A stretch of 64,000 nt of DNA from Methylotenera_A sp049687015 (GTDB taxonomy: Bacteria > Pseudomonadota > Gammaproteobacteria > Burkholderiales > Methylophilaceae): assembly GCA_049687015.1 (NCBI GenBank), contig JBAVIP010000070.1, positions 62,001 to 126,000 of the forward strand, in the 5' to 3' direction. Positions 1 through 8,758 of this stretch are shown one piece after another; positions within the stretch are counted from its first letter, which is position 1, and each line of letters begins with the position of its first letter. Position numbers and translations under genes: made by a program. The notes under the pieces are model-generated. The model was not told where the DNA came from, ran no database searches, and saw only the letters and a list, made by a program, of their open reading frames with translations.

Positions 1-737
1 ATGCTGACCACAACATTTATCATCTGCTCGGCATTTGGCCTTTTAATTTCAATGGTTCGCATTCTTGATAAAATTGGCTGCGGTACATTTTGAATATAGT
101 TAGCTGTCGCCATCCAAATGACACGGCTGGCATCTATATCAATATCCAGCGCCTCATCACGGAATCGTTTTGCTGAATGCGTTTCTAATAGAGAGTAAAA
201 CGGATTGAGCGGGTTGTATCTGTTCTCATGACCACTCTTATCAACTTCATCGATCAGAAAAAATGGATTGCCAACAGTGCTATCTGCAATTGAATTGGCG
301 ATAAATCCGACGGTGCCTTCACCCCATTGCAAACTACCCCCGGACAATGCGAATGAAGCAGTCATGGTGGCCATGGATATTTCAAAGAACGGTAATTCGA
401 CTAGCCTGGCAAGCTCACTCGCAAAAAGCGTCTTTCCTAAACCTGGTTCTCCCTGCAGTAATATTGGAGGTGCCTCAAAAGGCAACCCCATTTTTGATAG
501 ACCAATCGCGTTTGCTTCGTAAAGTTCTATGACTTCAATGAAATTCGGAAATTTTGATTTTAAATCATTAAATACTTCCAAATTAGTGACGATGGCAAGT
601 TCTCGCTCTGACAACCAGAGTTTTTTCAAAGTGCAGGCCAATCGAGACTTGATGTCGTCTGAACGCCTACTTAGCTCGGCTACGCGTTTGCTTACTTGCT
701 CATGTTGAGCGATATGGAATGGATTGATGTTTCTCAT
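1..737 (-). CDS. AAA+ ATPase, 3' end missing (left window edge)
   Basis: An open frame reads leftward from ATG at 737 for 245 codons and leaves the window. It shows a Walker A motif GEPGLGKT (residues 96-103), a Walker B FFLIDE (159-164), a sensor-1-like stretch MATAN and an arginine pair SRMR where the arginine finger is expected, so it is a single AAA+ module with an N-terminal helical region. The layout is reminiscent of Lon-type AAA domains, but no protease domain is visible before the edge. A good Shine-Dalgarno (TAAGGAG) ends 4 nt before the ATG. Seen: the motifs. Inferred: an ATP-driven remodelling function. Substrate is unknown. Its position beside HEPN genes makes a mobile-element or defence role possible but unproven. 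Confidence 0.8.
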   Translation of the reverse strand, partial: MRNINPFHIAQHEQVSKRVAELSRRSDDIKSRLACTLKKLWLSERELAIVTNLEVFNDLKSKFPNFIEVIELYEANAIGLSKMGLPFEAPPILLQGEPGLGKTLFASELARLVELPFFEISMATMTASFALSGGSLQWGEGTVGFIANSIADSTVGNPFFLIDEVDKSGHENRYNPLNPFYSLLETHSAKRFRDEALDIDIDASRVIWMATANYIQNVPQPILSRMRTIEIKRPNAEQMINVVVS

Positions 738-749
738 GACAACTCCTTA

Positions 750-776
750 AGCAGTCACAAGAATGAGGTGACTGCT
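750..776 (-). promoter_or_regulatory. hairpin in the 5' leader of the AAA+ gene
   Basis: AGCAGTCAC and GTGACTGCT form a perfect 9-bp stem with a 9-nt loop, abutting the TAAGGAG ribosome binding site of the AAA+ ATPase gene. It could affect translation initiation or be an mRNA-stabilising 5' hairpin. No T-tract makes it look like a terminator. Confidence 0.4.
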
Positions 777-1086
777 ATTTAATTAATAGTTAGGGTGACG
801 AATGTGCGCATGAGAAATCTGCGGCCTTTAGAGCCGATTCGCTGCAGGTACAGTGCAGGATGCTTTGTAACTGATTTGATTTTGTAATCTTTCATATAGT
901 ATATACTATACTTATTTACTCGGCTGTCAATAGCGACGAACAATTAATTTATTGTTTCAATATATTCCTAATTAGCTCAACTCATTAATAATTAAGCCTT
1001 TAAATTACAGCAAGCAAATTATGCTCTGTCATTTTCGTGGCTTTTAATATAGTGTTTCGTAAGTCATATAACCGTGAGGTTGATAA
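777..1086. other. AT-rich divergent intergenic region
   Basis: A 310-bp gap between the divergent AAA+ and HEPN-like genes. It is AT-rich with a near-palindromic TATAGTATATACTATA around 895-911 that could hold a promoter or operator. I see no ORF with a ribosome binding site, no RNA gene and no convincing transposon end. Confidence 0.5.
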
Positions 1087-1593
1087 ATGCGCGATATTCT
1101 TGACCAAATCAAATCCGCCAGCGATCATGGTCTCTACCATGTCGCGCTAATTTCGGCACTTGCAGTTCCTGATATTTGTGGCGCACTTGAATCAAGCGAT
1201 GGCCAGGCTACTGGAGTCAAATACAAAAAATGGTTCGATCAGTGGATATCACTGAAATATGGCGATTCCACTGGCACCTCGTTTTCAGGGGAAACTTGTT
1301 ATTTTTATCGGTGTGCAGTTCTTCACCAAGGACGTGCATCACATGCGAAATCTCAATTCAGTCGTGTTGCTTTTCTCGAACCAAACGGCATTCTCTCAAT
1401 GCATGACTGCATCATTAATAATGTGCTTATAATCGACATCCCAACGTTTTGTGACGACATGATTGATGGTGCAGCTCAATGGCTGAAGCAAATTGAGAAT
1501 AATCCCGTGTTCAAAAATAATTTTGCGCATCGGATGCAACGTTATCCAAGTGGGATCGTAGGAGTGGTTTCTGACGTCGCCGTTATCGCATGA
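1087..1593 (+). CDS. HEPN-like protein (R-x4-H), 168 aa
   Basis: A 168-residue soluble protein that I recognise as a recurring but uncharacterised bacterial family opening with MRDILDQI and carrying VPDICGALES. Residues 75-80 read RCAVLH, an R-x4-H motif at the end of a predicted helix, as in HEPN nucleases and HEPN-derived proteins. Start ATG is preceded by GTGAGGT. The next gene, also with R-x4-H, follows after 73 bp on the same strand, suggesting co-transcription. HEPN domains are often RNases in toxin-antitoxin and anti-phage systems. Whether this one is catalytic cannot be told from the motif alone. Confidence 0.65.
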   Translation: MRDILDQIKSASDHGLYHVALISALAVPDICGALESSDGQATGVKYKKWFDQWISLKYGDSTGTSFSGETCYFYRCAVLHQGRASHAKSQFSRVAFLEPNGILSMHDCIINNVLIIDIPTFCDDMIDGAAQWLKQIENNPVFKNNFAHRMQRYPSGIVGVVSDVAVIA

Positions 1594-1666
1594 AGTGGCC
1601 ATTAGTTCATAAACAGGGATATAAAGGTACGCACCGTATGTCAAAGTTTATACCGAGAGAAGTACT

Positions 1667-2920
1667 GTGACGCTTCTTGATAGACTTCGCAAATGTGTGA
1701 CAGATGAGCGAGAGCTTGAACCGGTGCTTTTATATGCATCAGGGGGTGGAACACGTCAGGGTTTAGCAGGCTCTATTGAGTATCTCACTTCTACACCTGA
1801 GAATGAAACTTTTGTACGGGTAAAATTTAATCGTGAACGAATAAGTCACATTTATCCTGGCCCCTCACTCTCTTCAGCAGAGGCACAAGACGCGCTCGTT
1901 GAAAGAGCCAGAGTCGAAACAGCCCACATTCATGGCACCTTCGTAGCCAGCCGGGTACTTTTTTCTGAGCGTCAATTGAGAGGAGTTTATGCATGGGGCA
2001 ACGAAGTGCGTATATCTCCGTGTCCCAGCTCGGCACCAATAGGAAAGGGACTTGATTGGTTTGACCACGGACCTTCTTCTAGGTTTGGTGTTAGCACATT
2101 AGGCCCACCATTTCCATTCCTTTTAGAAGTGCGAATTCAAAGAACACCAAACCCTTTTCTGGAGAGTGATCGCACACTACGCCAGCTTGATGTCTATCAG
2201 TATCTGTTCACACTACTTCTAACTGGACGTATCCGTTTTGCACATTGGTCTTCAGATCGCCTTTGGGCAATCTTAAAGCGCGACAATCTTCCTGAAAACC
2301 ATCTAGTCCATACTGGATTTTCTACGAATGAAGATGGGCGACAGGACGACTTTGTTGTAAGGGAGCATGACTCAGCACCATTATTTGAGGGAGATGACTA
2401 CTACGACCACCTTTGGCCTCAGGATGCTCAACTTTTCGTACCTAATTCGCTAGGGACAGATATTGAATTGTTTCACTCTCTTTCTCATGAAGCGACCAAT
2501 GCTTTCGTGCGTGCTTGCTATTGGTATGCACTAGGCATTCAATTTCATTCGGAAACTTCACTTGCAACTGTAGCCTTTTCAACTGCCATAGAGTGTCTAC
2601 TGCCACGTTTAAGATCACATTCATGTAAAGAGTGTGGCAAGCCACTTGGGTCTGGGCCAACACAGCTCTTCAAAGGGCACGTGAAGCGCTTCGGAACAGT
2701 GATTGCCGCACTGCAGAAACGTAGGAATGAACTTTATGATGTTAGAAGTGCTTTAGTGCATGGAAGTCATGCCAGTCGAGTTGATATGGACTTTATGTCC
2801 GCAAATAGACACTCCGAGGATCACCACTTACTTTTGGAGATCGTCTGTCAGCGAAGTTTGATTAATTGGCTAAGAGATCCAGAACGTGCGACCTGGCACA
2901 ATGCTAAAGAGGTGGTGTAA
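1667..2920 (+). CDS. ApeA-like HEPN domain protein, 417 aa
   Basis: Begins with GTG (a purine-rich ribosome binding site lies just upstream; an ATG at 1638 is in another frame and stops at once). Residues about 1-265 resemble the all-beta N-terminal part found in ApeA-type proteins. The C-terminal third is helical and ends in RRNELYDVRSALVHG with R360-x4-H365, the HEPN catalytic signature, preceded by a CKECGK pair that may bind zinc with another site. ApeA-like HEPN proteins are known anti-phage abortive-infection effectors. That function is inferred here from motif and layout. Neighbour of another R-x4-H protein upstream. Confidence 0.7.
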   Translation: MTLLDRLRKCVTDERELEPVLLYASGGGTRQGLAGSIEYLTSTPENETFVRVKFNRERISHIYPGPSLSSAEAQDALVERARVETAHIHGTFVASRVLFSERQLRGVYAWGNEVRISPCPSSAPIGKGLDWFDHGPSSRFGVSTLGPPFPFLLEVRIQRTPNPFLESDRTLRQLDVYQYLFTLLLTGRIRFAHWSSDRLWAILKRDNLPENHLVHTGFSTNEDGRQDDFVVREHDSAPLFEGDDYYDHLWPQDAQLFVPNSLGTDIELFHSLSHEATNAFVRACYWYALGIQFHSETSLATVAFSTAIECLLPRLRSHSCKECGKPLGSGPTQLFKGHVKRFGTVIAALQKRRNELYDVRSALVHGSHASRVDMDFMSANRHSEDHHLLLEIVCQRSLINWLRDPERATWHNAKEVV

Positions 2921-3091
2921 TGTACTAACTAACATTATACAAAAATATACTGTTATCGAAAGTCAGGTGTCAGCAACACTTTCAATCTGTGCTTTGATAG
3001 GCATATTAGCGTCGACAATTGAGATTTATCAATGTCAGCCAAGTAGAGTTCTACTCATTATTTGAGTATATGATTAAATGGATACTTTAAT

Positions 3092-3484
3092 TTAAAAAGG
3101 CGGCTGATACCCTTGGATTTTATTTTGCAGATAAGCAAGTATTGCAGTGTTGACGACAGCATTCATTGATACAGGAAAAGAACTTTTTAACTGCCATGTG
3201 GCTGCACAGTGAGTGATTTTTTGTTTCATCGTACTGGTTGTTCGTACGGTAAATGCACGTAGCGGAACCTTAGGAAGATAAGGATTAGGTTGCTTATCTT
3301 GAGGCAGATTAAGATAGTCTTCCAAGGCTTCAATTATGCAAGAGTTGATTGATGTTTGATGGCTATCTGGCTCAGGACTAGCCGCAATCTTAGCTAACTG
3401 AGCCCTGTAATCTTCAGGGATTTGGAATAACGATACCAGTAATTTTTGCGGGATTGGTTGATTCATTAGAATAGTATATATCAT
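3092..3484 (-). CDS. double ribbon-helix-helix-like protein, 130 aa
   Basis: A small protein with two similar halves. Each has a short strand followed by two helices: residues about 12-58 (QTSINSCIIEALEDYL) and about 74-125 (RAFTVRTTSTMKQKIT, then VSMNAVVNTAILAYL). This is the pattern of two ribbon-helix-helix DNA-binding units in one chain, so a transcription regulator is the best guess. The start is uncertain: ATG at 3484 or at 3466 (MNQPIPQ). Neither has a strong ribosome binding site. It lies downstream of, and in the same direction as, the 290-aa gene. I do not recognise the family. Confidence 0.5.
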   Translation of the reverse strand: MIYTILMNQPIPQKLLVSLFQIPEDYRAQLAKIAASPEPDSHQTSINSCIIEALEDYLNLPQDKQPNPYLPKVPLRAFTVRTTSTMKQKITHCAATWQLKSSFPVSMNAVVNTAILAYLQNKIQGYQPPF

Positions 3485-3550
3485 TTCTTTTGTATGAATC
3501 TACGTCAAACACTTTCATGAGCCACATCGTGTAACTGGGTTCATATCAAT

Positions 3551-4423
3551 TTACCTGCGCCATAACAACCGCTGGTGTCGCTTAAGAAACGCGGCAGCGG
3601 GAGAACCAAGGTTTGCATCTGGAATTTTGGATAACATGGAGCTATAGTCCGGTAAGCCCTTCAATGCGTCAGCATTCAATACATCCAGCATGCGGTTAAC
3701 AGCATATTGGTACAGGGGCACACCAACTTTGTTGAGCCACTGCTGACCACAGAGTTCTTTCAAAATAATCTGAAAGAATTTTGCCTGATCTGCTGCAATC
3801 AGCATATTGCCAGCTTCAATTGCTTCAAATGCCAGGGCTCCCAGTAAAGCAATATAATCAAGGCTTGGATTAAGATGCATAAAGGTACCTGCCATGGCGT
3901 TATCGTATCCATCATCTCCTTCGCTTCGGTATCTAAAATATTCTTGAATAGATACTTCAGGGTTATTAGCGACAAGATCATCAAGGTCATTGCGACCATC
4001 ATCTTCGTAATCCCCCTTTTCAAATGTTAGACCAAGACGACGAATGCATTCCACCACAATTTCCCGGACCTCGTTTAATGGCATCTGACGGTCCTCTAAT
4101 AAACGCCAGAAAGGCGAGTGAATAATCGCCGCAGTTCCGGCGTAGTTTGGATGGGAATCGACGCGCGCCACAAGATCAAAATTCCTTTTACCCTTTGTTC
4201 CATCAGTTGGAATTGATTTATTAGCACGGATAGCCTCAAAAATCTTAATGCGATCAGCACTGCTTCTTGGAACTTCGTCTTTATCTGTACCAAATAAAAT
4301 ATCAAGTTGACAGTCATTGCGCCCTTCTCTAGCTAGTACAGCATAGTACCAAGTCATAGATCGCAACTCTCTGAGAGATTTATTTCCTGGTGGTCGGCCT
4401 GGACGGCGAGGTGCATTTGTCAT
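3551..4423 (-). CDS. hypothetical protein, 290 aa, with basic N-terminus
   Basis: Not a family I can name. The N-terminus RRPGRPPGNK is basic and AT-hook-like, suggesting DNA contact. The rest is an ordinary soluble alpha-rich sequence with an acidic stretch (EKGDYEDDGRNDLDDL) near residue 140. It is transcribed divergently from the 80-aa helix-turn-helix gene at 4517, with a palindromic operator-like site between them, and lies just upstream of the Tn7-like transposition genes. A role as an accessory or regulatory transposon protein is a positional inference only. Confidence 0.6.
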   Translation of the reverse strand: MTNAPRRPGRPPGNKSLRELRSMTWYYAVLAREGRNDCQLDILFGTDKDEVPRSSADRIKIFEAIRANKSIPTDGTKGKRNFDLVARVDSHPNYAGTAAIIHSPFWRLLEDRQMPLNEVREIVVECIRRLGLTFEKGDYEDDGRNDLDDLVANNPEVSIQEYFRYRSEGDDGYDNAMAGTFMHLNPSLDYIALLGALAFEAIEAGNMLIAADQAKFFQIILKELCGQQWLNKVGVPLYQYAVNRMLDVLNADALKGLPDYSSMLSKIPDANLGSPAAAFLKRHQRLLWRR

Positions 4424-4473
4424 AGATGTCTCATTTAATAAGCTTATTTATGGTAATAGATTAGACTTTATCA

Positions 4474-4492
4474 TGTCGCTAGAATGGCGACA
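4474..4492. promoter_or_regulatory. palindromic operator-like site
   Basis: TGTCGC and GCGACA form a 6-bp inverted repeat spaced by 7 bp, flanked further out by TATCA and TGATA. It sits in the 93-bp gap between the divergent 290-aa and 80-aa genes, the right place for an autoregulatory site bound by the small helix-turn-helix protein. The TGTCG/CGACA character also resembles transposase-binding repeats of Tn7-like ends, an alternative I cannot exclude. Confidence 0.45.
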
Positions 4493-4516
4493 ACTAGTGA
4501 TAACAAGGAGTAATTT

Positions 4517-4759
4517 ATGAGTAATAGCGACAATAGTAATGAGATGAAAGATGCGCTGCTAAAACAATATGGCCCACTAATCGGCGGATTAGATTTGCGA
4601 AGTATTCTTGGTTACAAAGCGGCATCAACGTTTAATCGTGCGAAAAGATTAAACCTCATTGGCGTGCATATTTTTGAATTGCCAAACCGTCGTGGCAGTT
4701 TCGCCTTAACCAAAGATGTCGTGGATTGGCTGAACAATATTAGTCAGCCAGAAGGCTAA
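4517..4759 (+). CDS. small helix-turn-helix DNA-binding protein, 80 aa
   Basis: 80 residues with the layout YGPLIGGLDLRSILGY, then KAASTFNRAKRLNLI, then FELPNRRGSFAL and a C-terminal helix DVVDWL. This matches small winged-helix/MerR-like DNA-binding proteins of the PrtN/pyocin-activator type, where GPL...DL..LGY forms the first helix and the recognition helix follows. Strong ribosome binding site AAGGAG. Divergent from the 290-aa gene and 257 bp before tnsA on the same strand, so it is a plausible regulator of the transposon. Confidence 0.65.
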   Translation: MSNSDNSNEMKDALLKQYGPLIGGLDLRSILGYKAASTFNRAKRLNLIGVHIFELPNRRGSFALTKDVVDWLNNISQPEG

Positions 4760-4861
4760 CGATTCATCAACTCTGGGAGATTGAATGATTTTAAGGAGGG
4801 AGTATATGTAGAGAACGACTATAAATGCAGTAGTAAATAACTTTAAGCGGCCAAAAAAGCA

Positions 4862-4895
4862 AAACCGCACTTCGGTTGGCGCCGAATTGCGGTTT
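4862..4895. terminator. strong hairpin between the HTH gene and tnsA
   Basis: AAACCGCA pairs with TGCGGTTT and inside it TTCGG pairs with CCGAA, giving a 13-bp stem with one mismatch. An A-tract lies on the left (AAAAAAGC), so the U-rich tail would be on the minus strand. It may insulate the transposition operon from the upstream gene or terminate antisense transcription. Confidence 0.5.
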
Positions 4896-5016
4896 CATTT
4901 GAAACAATCGAATGCGAAACTCGATGACCAAATAATATGCTTATATAAAATTCGTGTCAAGCATGGTGCTGATATGAAGAAGGTCGCCTTTTTCCCAAAG
5001 ATTAGGAGAAGGCAGT

Positions 5017-5802
5017 ATGTACGTATCAAAAAGAATCAACCAAAGTAAGCAGGAAGAACCACAGTTCCCTTCTTTAAATGCTCTGCTTGCAGGTATAAGC
5101 AACAATCATGGGATTTTCCCGATAGTCAGTGATGGCGCTGATGTGTTAAGCATCCACTTTGATGAAATGGGGAACCCAGTACGCAAAGTGTTGGGTCGAT
5201 CTAACTATCGGCAAACACATCAGATATTTTCGAAAAAGACACAGAAGGCAATGTCATGTGAGTCTCTGATAGAGTTTAAAGGGTGCTATATCCTGGAAAC
5301 CATCCCGGAAATAAAATCCTATCAAATGCAACCGGCAGTGATTAGCTATACCATTTGTGGTGAAACACATCGTCATGTGCCTGATGCATTAGTCGAATTT
5401 ATAGACGGCACCAGTTGCTTTATTGAGTTTAAGCCTGAAAGTGAGTTGGGTGATGAAGACCTTATCACAAGAACTGAACTACTTAGAATAAACCTGCCCG
5501 CCCATGGCTATGGTTATCTAGTAGTTTGCGATGATCAGGTGTCAGGCATTCCCTTGATAAATGCCAAGCTTCTATTTCATTCGCAGATAACCGAAATTCC
5601 ACAGGCAATATTGATGGATATTAAAAATCTGTTTGATAGTAAATCCAATATTACGATTGGAGAACTGTTATCAACCTATGCGGATATTACGCATATCAAA
5701 AACTACCTGTATCAGTTAATGCGTACTGGAACAATTGGCTATGACATTGAAAAGTTGATTACATCTGACAGTGACATTTACTGGAAAGGTGCGGTGCGAT
5801 GA
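5017..5802 (+). CDS. tnsA: TnsA-like endonuclease of a Tn7-like transposon
   Basis: 261 aa, close to Tn7 TnsA (273 aa). TnsA cuts the 5' ends of the element so that it moves by cut-and-paste together with TnsB. The restriction-endonuclease fold motif is visible: E82 (SCESLIEF), the LETIPEIKSYQMQP segment, D123 in VPDA, and the E-x-K pair E137/K139 in FIEFKPE. These match the E-D-QxK set of Tn7 TnsA. A C-terminal helical region (about 190-261) is expected to contact TnsC. Ribosome binding site AGGAG precedes the ATG. The stop overlaps the tnsB start by 4 bp (ATGA), typical translational coupling. Confidence 0.9.
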   Translation: MYVSKRINQSKQEEPQFPSLNALLAGISNNHGIFPIVSDGADVLSIHFDEMGNPVRKVLGRSNYRQTHQIFSKKTQKAMSCESLIEFKGCYILETIPEIKSYQMQPAVISYTICGETHRHVPDALVEFIDGTSCFIEFKPESELGDEDLITRTELLRINLPAHGYGYLVVCDDQVSGIPLINAKLLFHSQITEIPQAILMDIKNLFDSKSNITIGELLSTYADITHIKNYLYQLMRTGTIGYDIEKLITSDSDIYWKGAVR

Positions 5803-7763
5803 GAGCATTTAAATTTGCACGTGAAATTGAATTTAAAACCAATGGAAATGTATTCAGGTTAAAACGTCTAGTTGAAGATGTTTGGCAAGCTGAGAATCAA
5901 AGAACTGGGGCATATCAGCAATTTTCACTACCGACCTTAAATCAATTATATGCAGAAGGAAAGATTGAGCTAACAGAAAAGCCAACATACAGCTTTAAAA
6001 CTAGAACTGTCGATAATGAATTAATTGATGGCTATCTGGACAATCTAAGCGCAGATGAACGTGACCATGTCATCACAAAAAGATATTTTTTGATTACGTA
6101 TCAGAAGAATTACGGATCCATTAAGACCTCCAAGGCCATGACATATGCCATTGACCGTGAATGGGGGAAAGTCACTACTAGTCACTCAAAACCAAGTGCA
6201 TCAGCAGCCCTGAAATGGCTTAGTAAATTTGAAAAATCGGGTAATGATATTCGCTCACTATTCCCACGCTTTAATCAATGTGGAAATAGAAGTAAGCGAA
6301 TCTCAGACGACCTTGAAAGTATCTGTTTAGAAATTATTAATCAGGAGTACATGAATAGACAGCGTCATACATTAACGCATGTGCTTCAGAAAGCAATTCA
6401 TGCTGTCGTCACAGAGAACAAGACTAGACCGAAATCTATGCATATTCAGCTACCAACCATTAGTACGCTGAGATCACTGATTAAAACATTACCTACAGAA
6501 GAGATTTATGCGAGTAGATTCGGAAATGATGCAGCTCGGCTTAAATATCGAACAAGTATTGGAAGTACGCATGCAGAGAAACCACTATCTGTTGTAGAGG
6601 CGGATCACACACGCTTGGATGTTGTCGGTGTTGATGAACTGACAGGACTGCCAATAGATAGACCTTGGTTGACAATAATTATTGATGTTAGAACTAGATG
6701 CATTCTAGGGTTTCATCTTGGATATGAACCTCCTAGTCATGCCACTGTTGCTGCAGCGCTGAAGCATGCCATTATGCCAAAAGTAATGCATGGCAGCATA
6801 CGTGGCAATTGGCCAATGCTTGGTATACCGGAAATGATGGTAGTCGATAATGGTCTGGAGTTTCATGGCAATGCGCTAAAAGCATTATGTGGGGAAATTG
6901 GCATTAATCTCTCATTTTGTCCGCGTAAAAGAGGCTGGTCCAAAGGTAGTGTCGAGCGCGTTATCGGCACCATCAATCGTAATATCTCAGAAATGGTGCC
7001 ATCTGGAAGAACATTCCACTCTATAGCTGCGCGAGGTGACTACGATAGCGTAAAACAAGCGGCCGTGTCTCTTGAGGCGCTTCGTATTGGGATTGCGAAG
7101 TACATCGTAGACGTGTATCACGAAAGATTCCATCGTGGCATTCAGTGTAAACCAATTCATCGATGGGAAACCTACATTAACAACGAAGATATTCGATTAC
7201 CTGTAAATCCAAACGATCTGGATGCAATCGTTGGTCAAATTGAGACTAGAAGCGTATTCCACTACGGCATTGAAATTAACAATGCTACCTATAACTCCGA
7301 AGAACTAATGAAATATAGGAGCCATTTTAAAAGTAAGGCAAAAGCAATTGTTCGTTGGAATGCCGCAGATCTTGGACATATATATGTCATGGTTCCAGAC
7401 GGACCAACCATTTTAGTGCCAGTTCATCCATCCAAAAGCTACTTAAAGGGGATGTCATATTACGCGTGGAAACTGATTCAAAATGAAATGAAGAGTAGAC
7501 AACTCAATATGAACGATCCTACAGAAATAGCAGAAATGGTGCATGAAATCACAGAAATGATGACCGACAACGCTAGGAAAAATAAGCAGACACGTCAACA
7601 ACATCTGCGATTTAAAGATGGAACAAAAGATATACGGCAACCAAAACTAAATGGTAGTGAAATTCATATCCACGAGTCCGATTTAACTGTACCTCAGAGC
7701 TCTATTTACATCCCTAAGCTGGAAGTCTATCAGCGCAATCAACCTAACAATAAGGCAGAATAA
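5799..7763 (+). CDS. tnsB: TnsB-like DDE transposase
   Basis: 654 aa, in the usual size range. The retroviral-integrase-type DDE triad is complete: D269 in VVEADHTRLD, D350 in VVDNGLEFHG and E386 in SKGSVERVIG, with 35 residues between the second D and the E. N-terminal residues 1-250 should form the helical end-binding domains, and a C-terminal Mu-type beta-barrel and tail follow the core. It performs 3'-end cleavage and strand transfer. It overlaps tnsA by 4 bp and is separated from tnsC by 2 bp, so the three form one operon. No frameshift or missing key residue is seen. Confidence 0.93.
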   Translation: MRAFKFAREIEFKTNGNVFRLKRLVEDVWQAENQRTGAYQQFSLPTLNQLYAEGKIELTEKPTYSFKTRTVDNELIDGYLDNLSADERDHVITKRYFLITYQKNYGSIKTSKAMTYAIDREWGKVTTSHSKPSASAALKWLSKFEKSGNDIRSLFPRFNQCGNRSKRISDDLESICLEIINQEYMNRQRHTLTHVLQKAIHAVVTENKTRPKSMHIQLPTISTLRSLIKTLPTEEIYASRFGNDAARLKYRTSIGSTHAEKPLSVVEADHTRLDVVGVDELTGLPIDRPWLTIIIDVRTRCILGFHLGYEPPSHATVAAALKHAIMPKVMHGSIRGNWPMLGIPEMMVVDNGLEFHGNALKALCGEIGINLSFCPRKRGWSKGSVERVIGTINRNISEMVPSGRTFHSIAARGDYDSVKQAAVSLEALRIGIAKYIVDVYHERFHRGIQCKPIHRWETYINNEDIRLPVNPNDLDAIVGQIETRSVFHYGIEINNATYNSEELMKYRSHFKSKAKAIVRWNAADLGHIYVMVPDGPTILVPVHPSKSYLKGMSYYAWKLIQNEMKSRQLNMNDPTEIAEMVHEITEMMTDNARKNKQTRQQHLRFKDGTKDIRQPKLNGSEIHIHESDLTVPQSSIYIPKLEVYQRNQPNNKAE

Positions 7764-7765
7764 TC

Positions 7766-8758
7766 ATGAAAGATTTAAATGACGTAGTAGGTAATATCAT
7801 TGTCACTCACCCGACTTTAGCAACAGCACTCAAGCGCCATTCTGAGGCGATTTCTACGATAGATAGTATGAATAACTCAAAGGGGTTCTCTGTGGTGGGT
7901 CCTTCTGGTGTTGGTAAGACAACGTTTGCATCACTCTTGCAATCAATATTTCCGAGTCAGCGAACAGAAGAGGGGCTTGATCAGCTTGTAATCTATTGTA
8001 GCGTACCACCCAAGCCAACGCTAAAAGGCTTGGCATTGGCACTATTATCAGCATTAAATGATCCTTTTTATGATGATATTCCACAAAAACGAGGCAGGAG
8101 TGTTGAGCGCGAATTAACCGCCAGATGCATCAAGTTGATCAAGGAATGTAAAGTTAAAGCAATCATCTTTGATGAATGCCAACATCTCACTAAGAATCCT
8201 GATAGTGAGAGCACATATATTGCTACGGATTGGCTTAAAACGTTGATGGACAACACCAAAGTTGTAGTGATTGTTATGGGTCTTGATTCAACAATTCAAT
8301 TGTTTCAGCAGAATGAGCAGTTGGCCAGGCGGTTCTCTTCGACAATTAAGTTACGTAGGTTTGATTGGTTTGAAAGTGAGTCTAGATCAGAATTTTTAGG
8401 TGTACTCCAAGCATTTCAGGAGAACTTGCCTCAATTTGAGTTTCCAGTGCTAACAGGTACAGAAATGTCCTTTAGATTTTATAGTGCAACGGGTGGACTG
8501 CTGGCATATATTGCTAAATTGCTTAATCAAACCACATTAGACGCGATTCATGACAAGCGTAAAGTGATTGAGATCAAACACCTTGAAGTTGCTTATGAGA
8601 AGACAATGCGCGTTAGTAGCTTCGATACGGCTGAGAATCCATTTTCAGATAAATTTAAGCCACATCCAACACTGGATTCTGTCAATAAAGCCCAGACGAT
8701 TGGTGCGCACGTCCCAGCCCCACGTCAGCGTAAAAATAAAAAGGTCATGAATGAATAA
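7766..8758 (+). CDS. tnsC: TnsC-like AAA+ ATPase, transposition regulator
   Basis: 330 aa. Walker A GPSGVGKT at residues 45-52, Walker B AIIFDECQH at 133-140 (D136, E137). The order and spacing are those of TnsC/TniB-type AAA+ regulators, which pass target information from the TniQ/TnsD protein to the transposase. It is shorter than Tn7 TnsC (555 aa), resembling the compact versions of other Tn7-like elements. The C-terminus is basic and proline-rich (PAPRQRKNKK). Its stop codon overlaps the tniQ start by 8 bp. Confidence 0.9.
   Translation: MKDLNDVVGNIIVTHPTLATALKRHSEAISTIDSMNNSKGFSVVGPSGVGKTTFASLLQSIFPSQRTEEGLDQLVIYCSVPPKPTLKGLALALLSALNDPFYDDIPQKRGRSVERELTARCIKLIKECKVKAIIFDECQHLTKNPDSESTYIATDWLKTLMDNTKVVVIVMGLDSTIQLFQQNEQLARRFSSTIKLRRFDWFESESRSEFLGVLQAFQENLPQFEFPVLTGTEMSFRFYSATGGLLAYIAKLLNQTTLDAIHDKRKVIEIKHLEVAYEKTMRVSSFDTAENPFSDKFKPHPTLDSVNKAQTIGAHVPAPRQRKNKKVMNE

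Noticed and set aside
1027..1036. TGTCATTTTC, like the start of Tn402/Tn5053-type terminal repeats
   Set aside because: Only ten bases match, the following bases diverge, no partner inverted repeat was found, and the transposition genes here are of the Tn7-like TnsABC-TniQ type.
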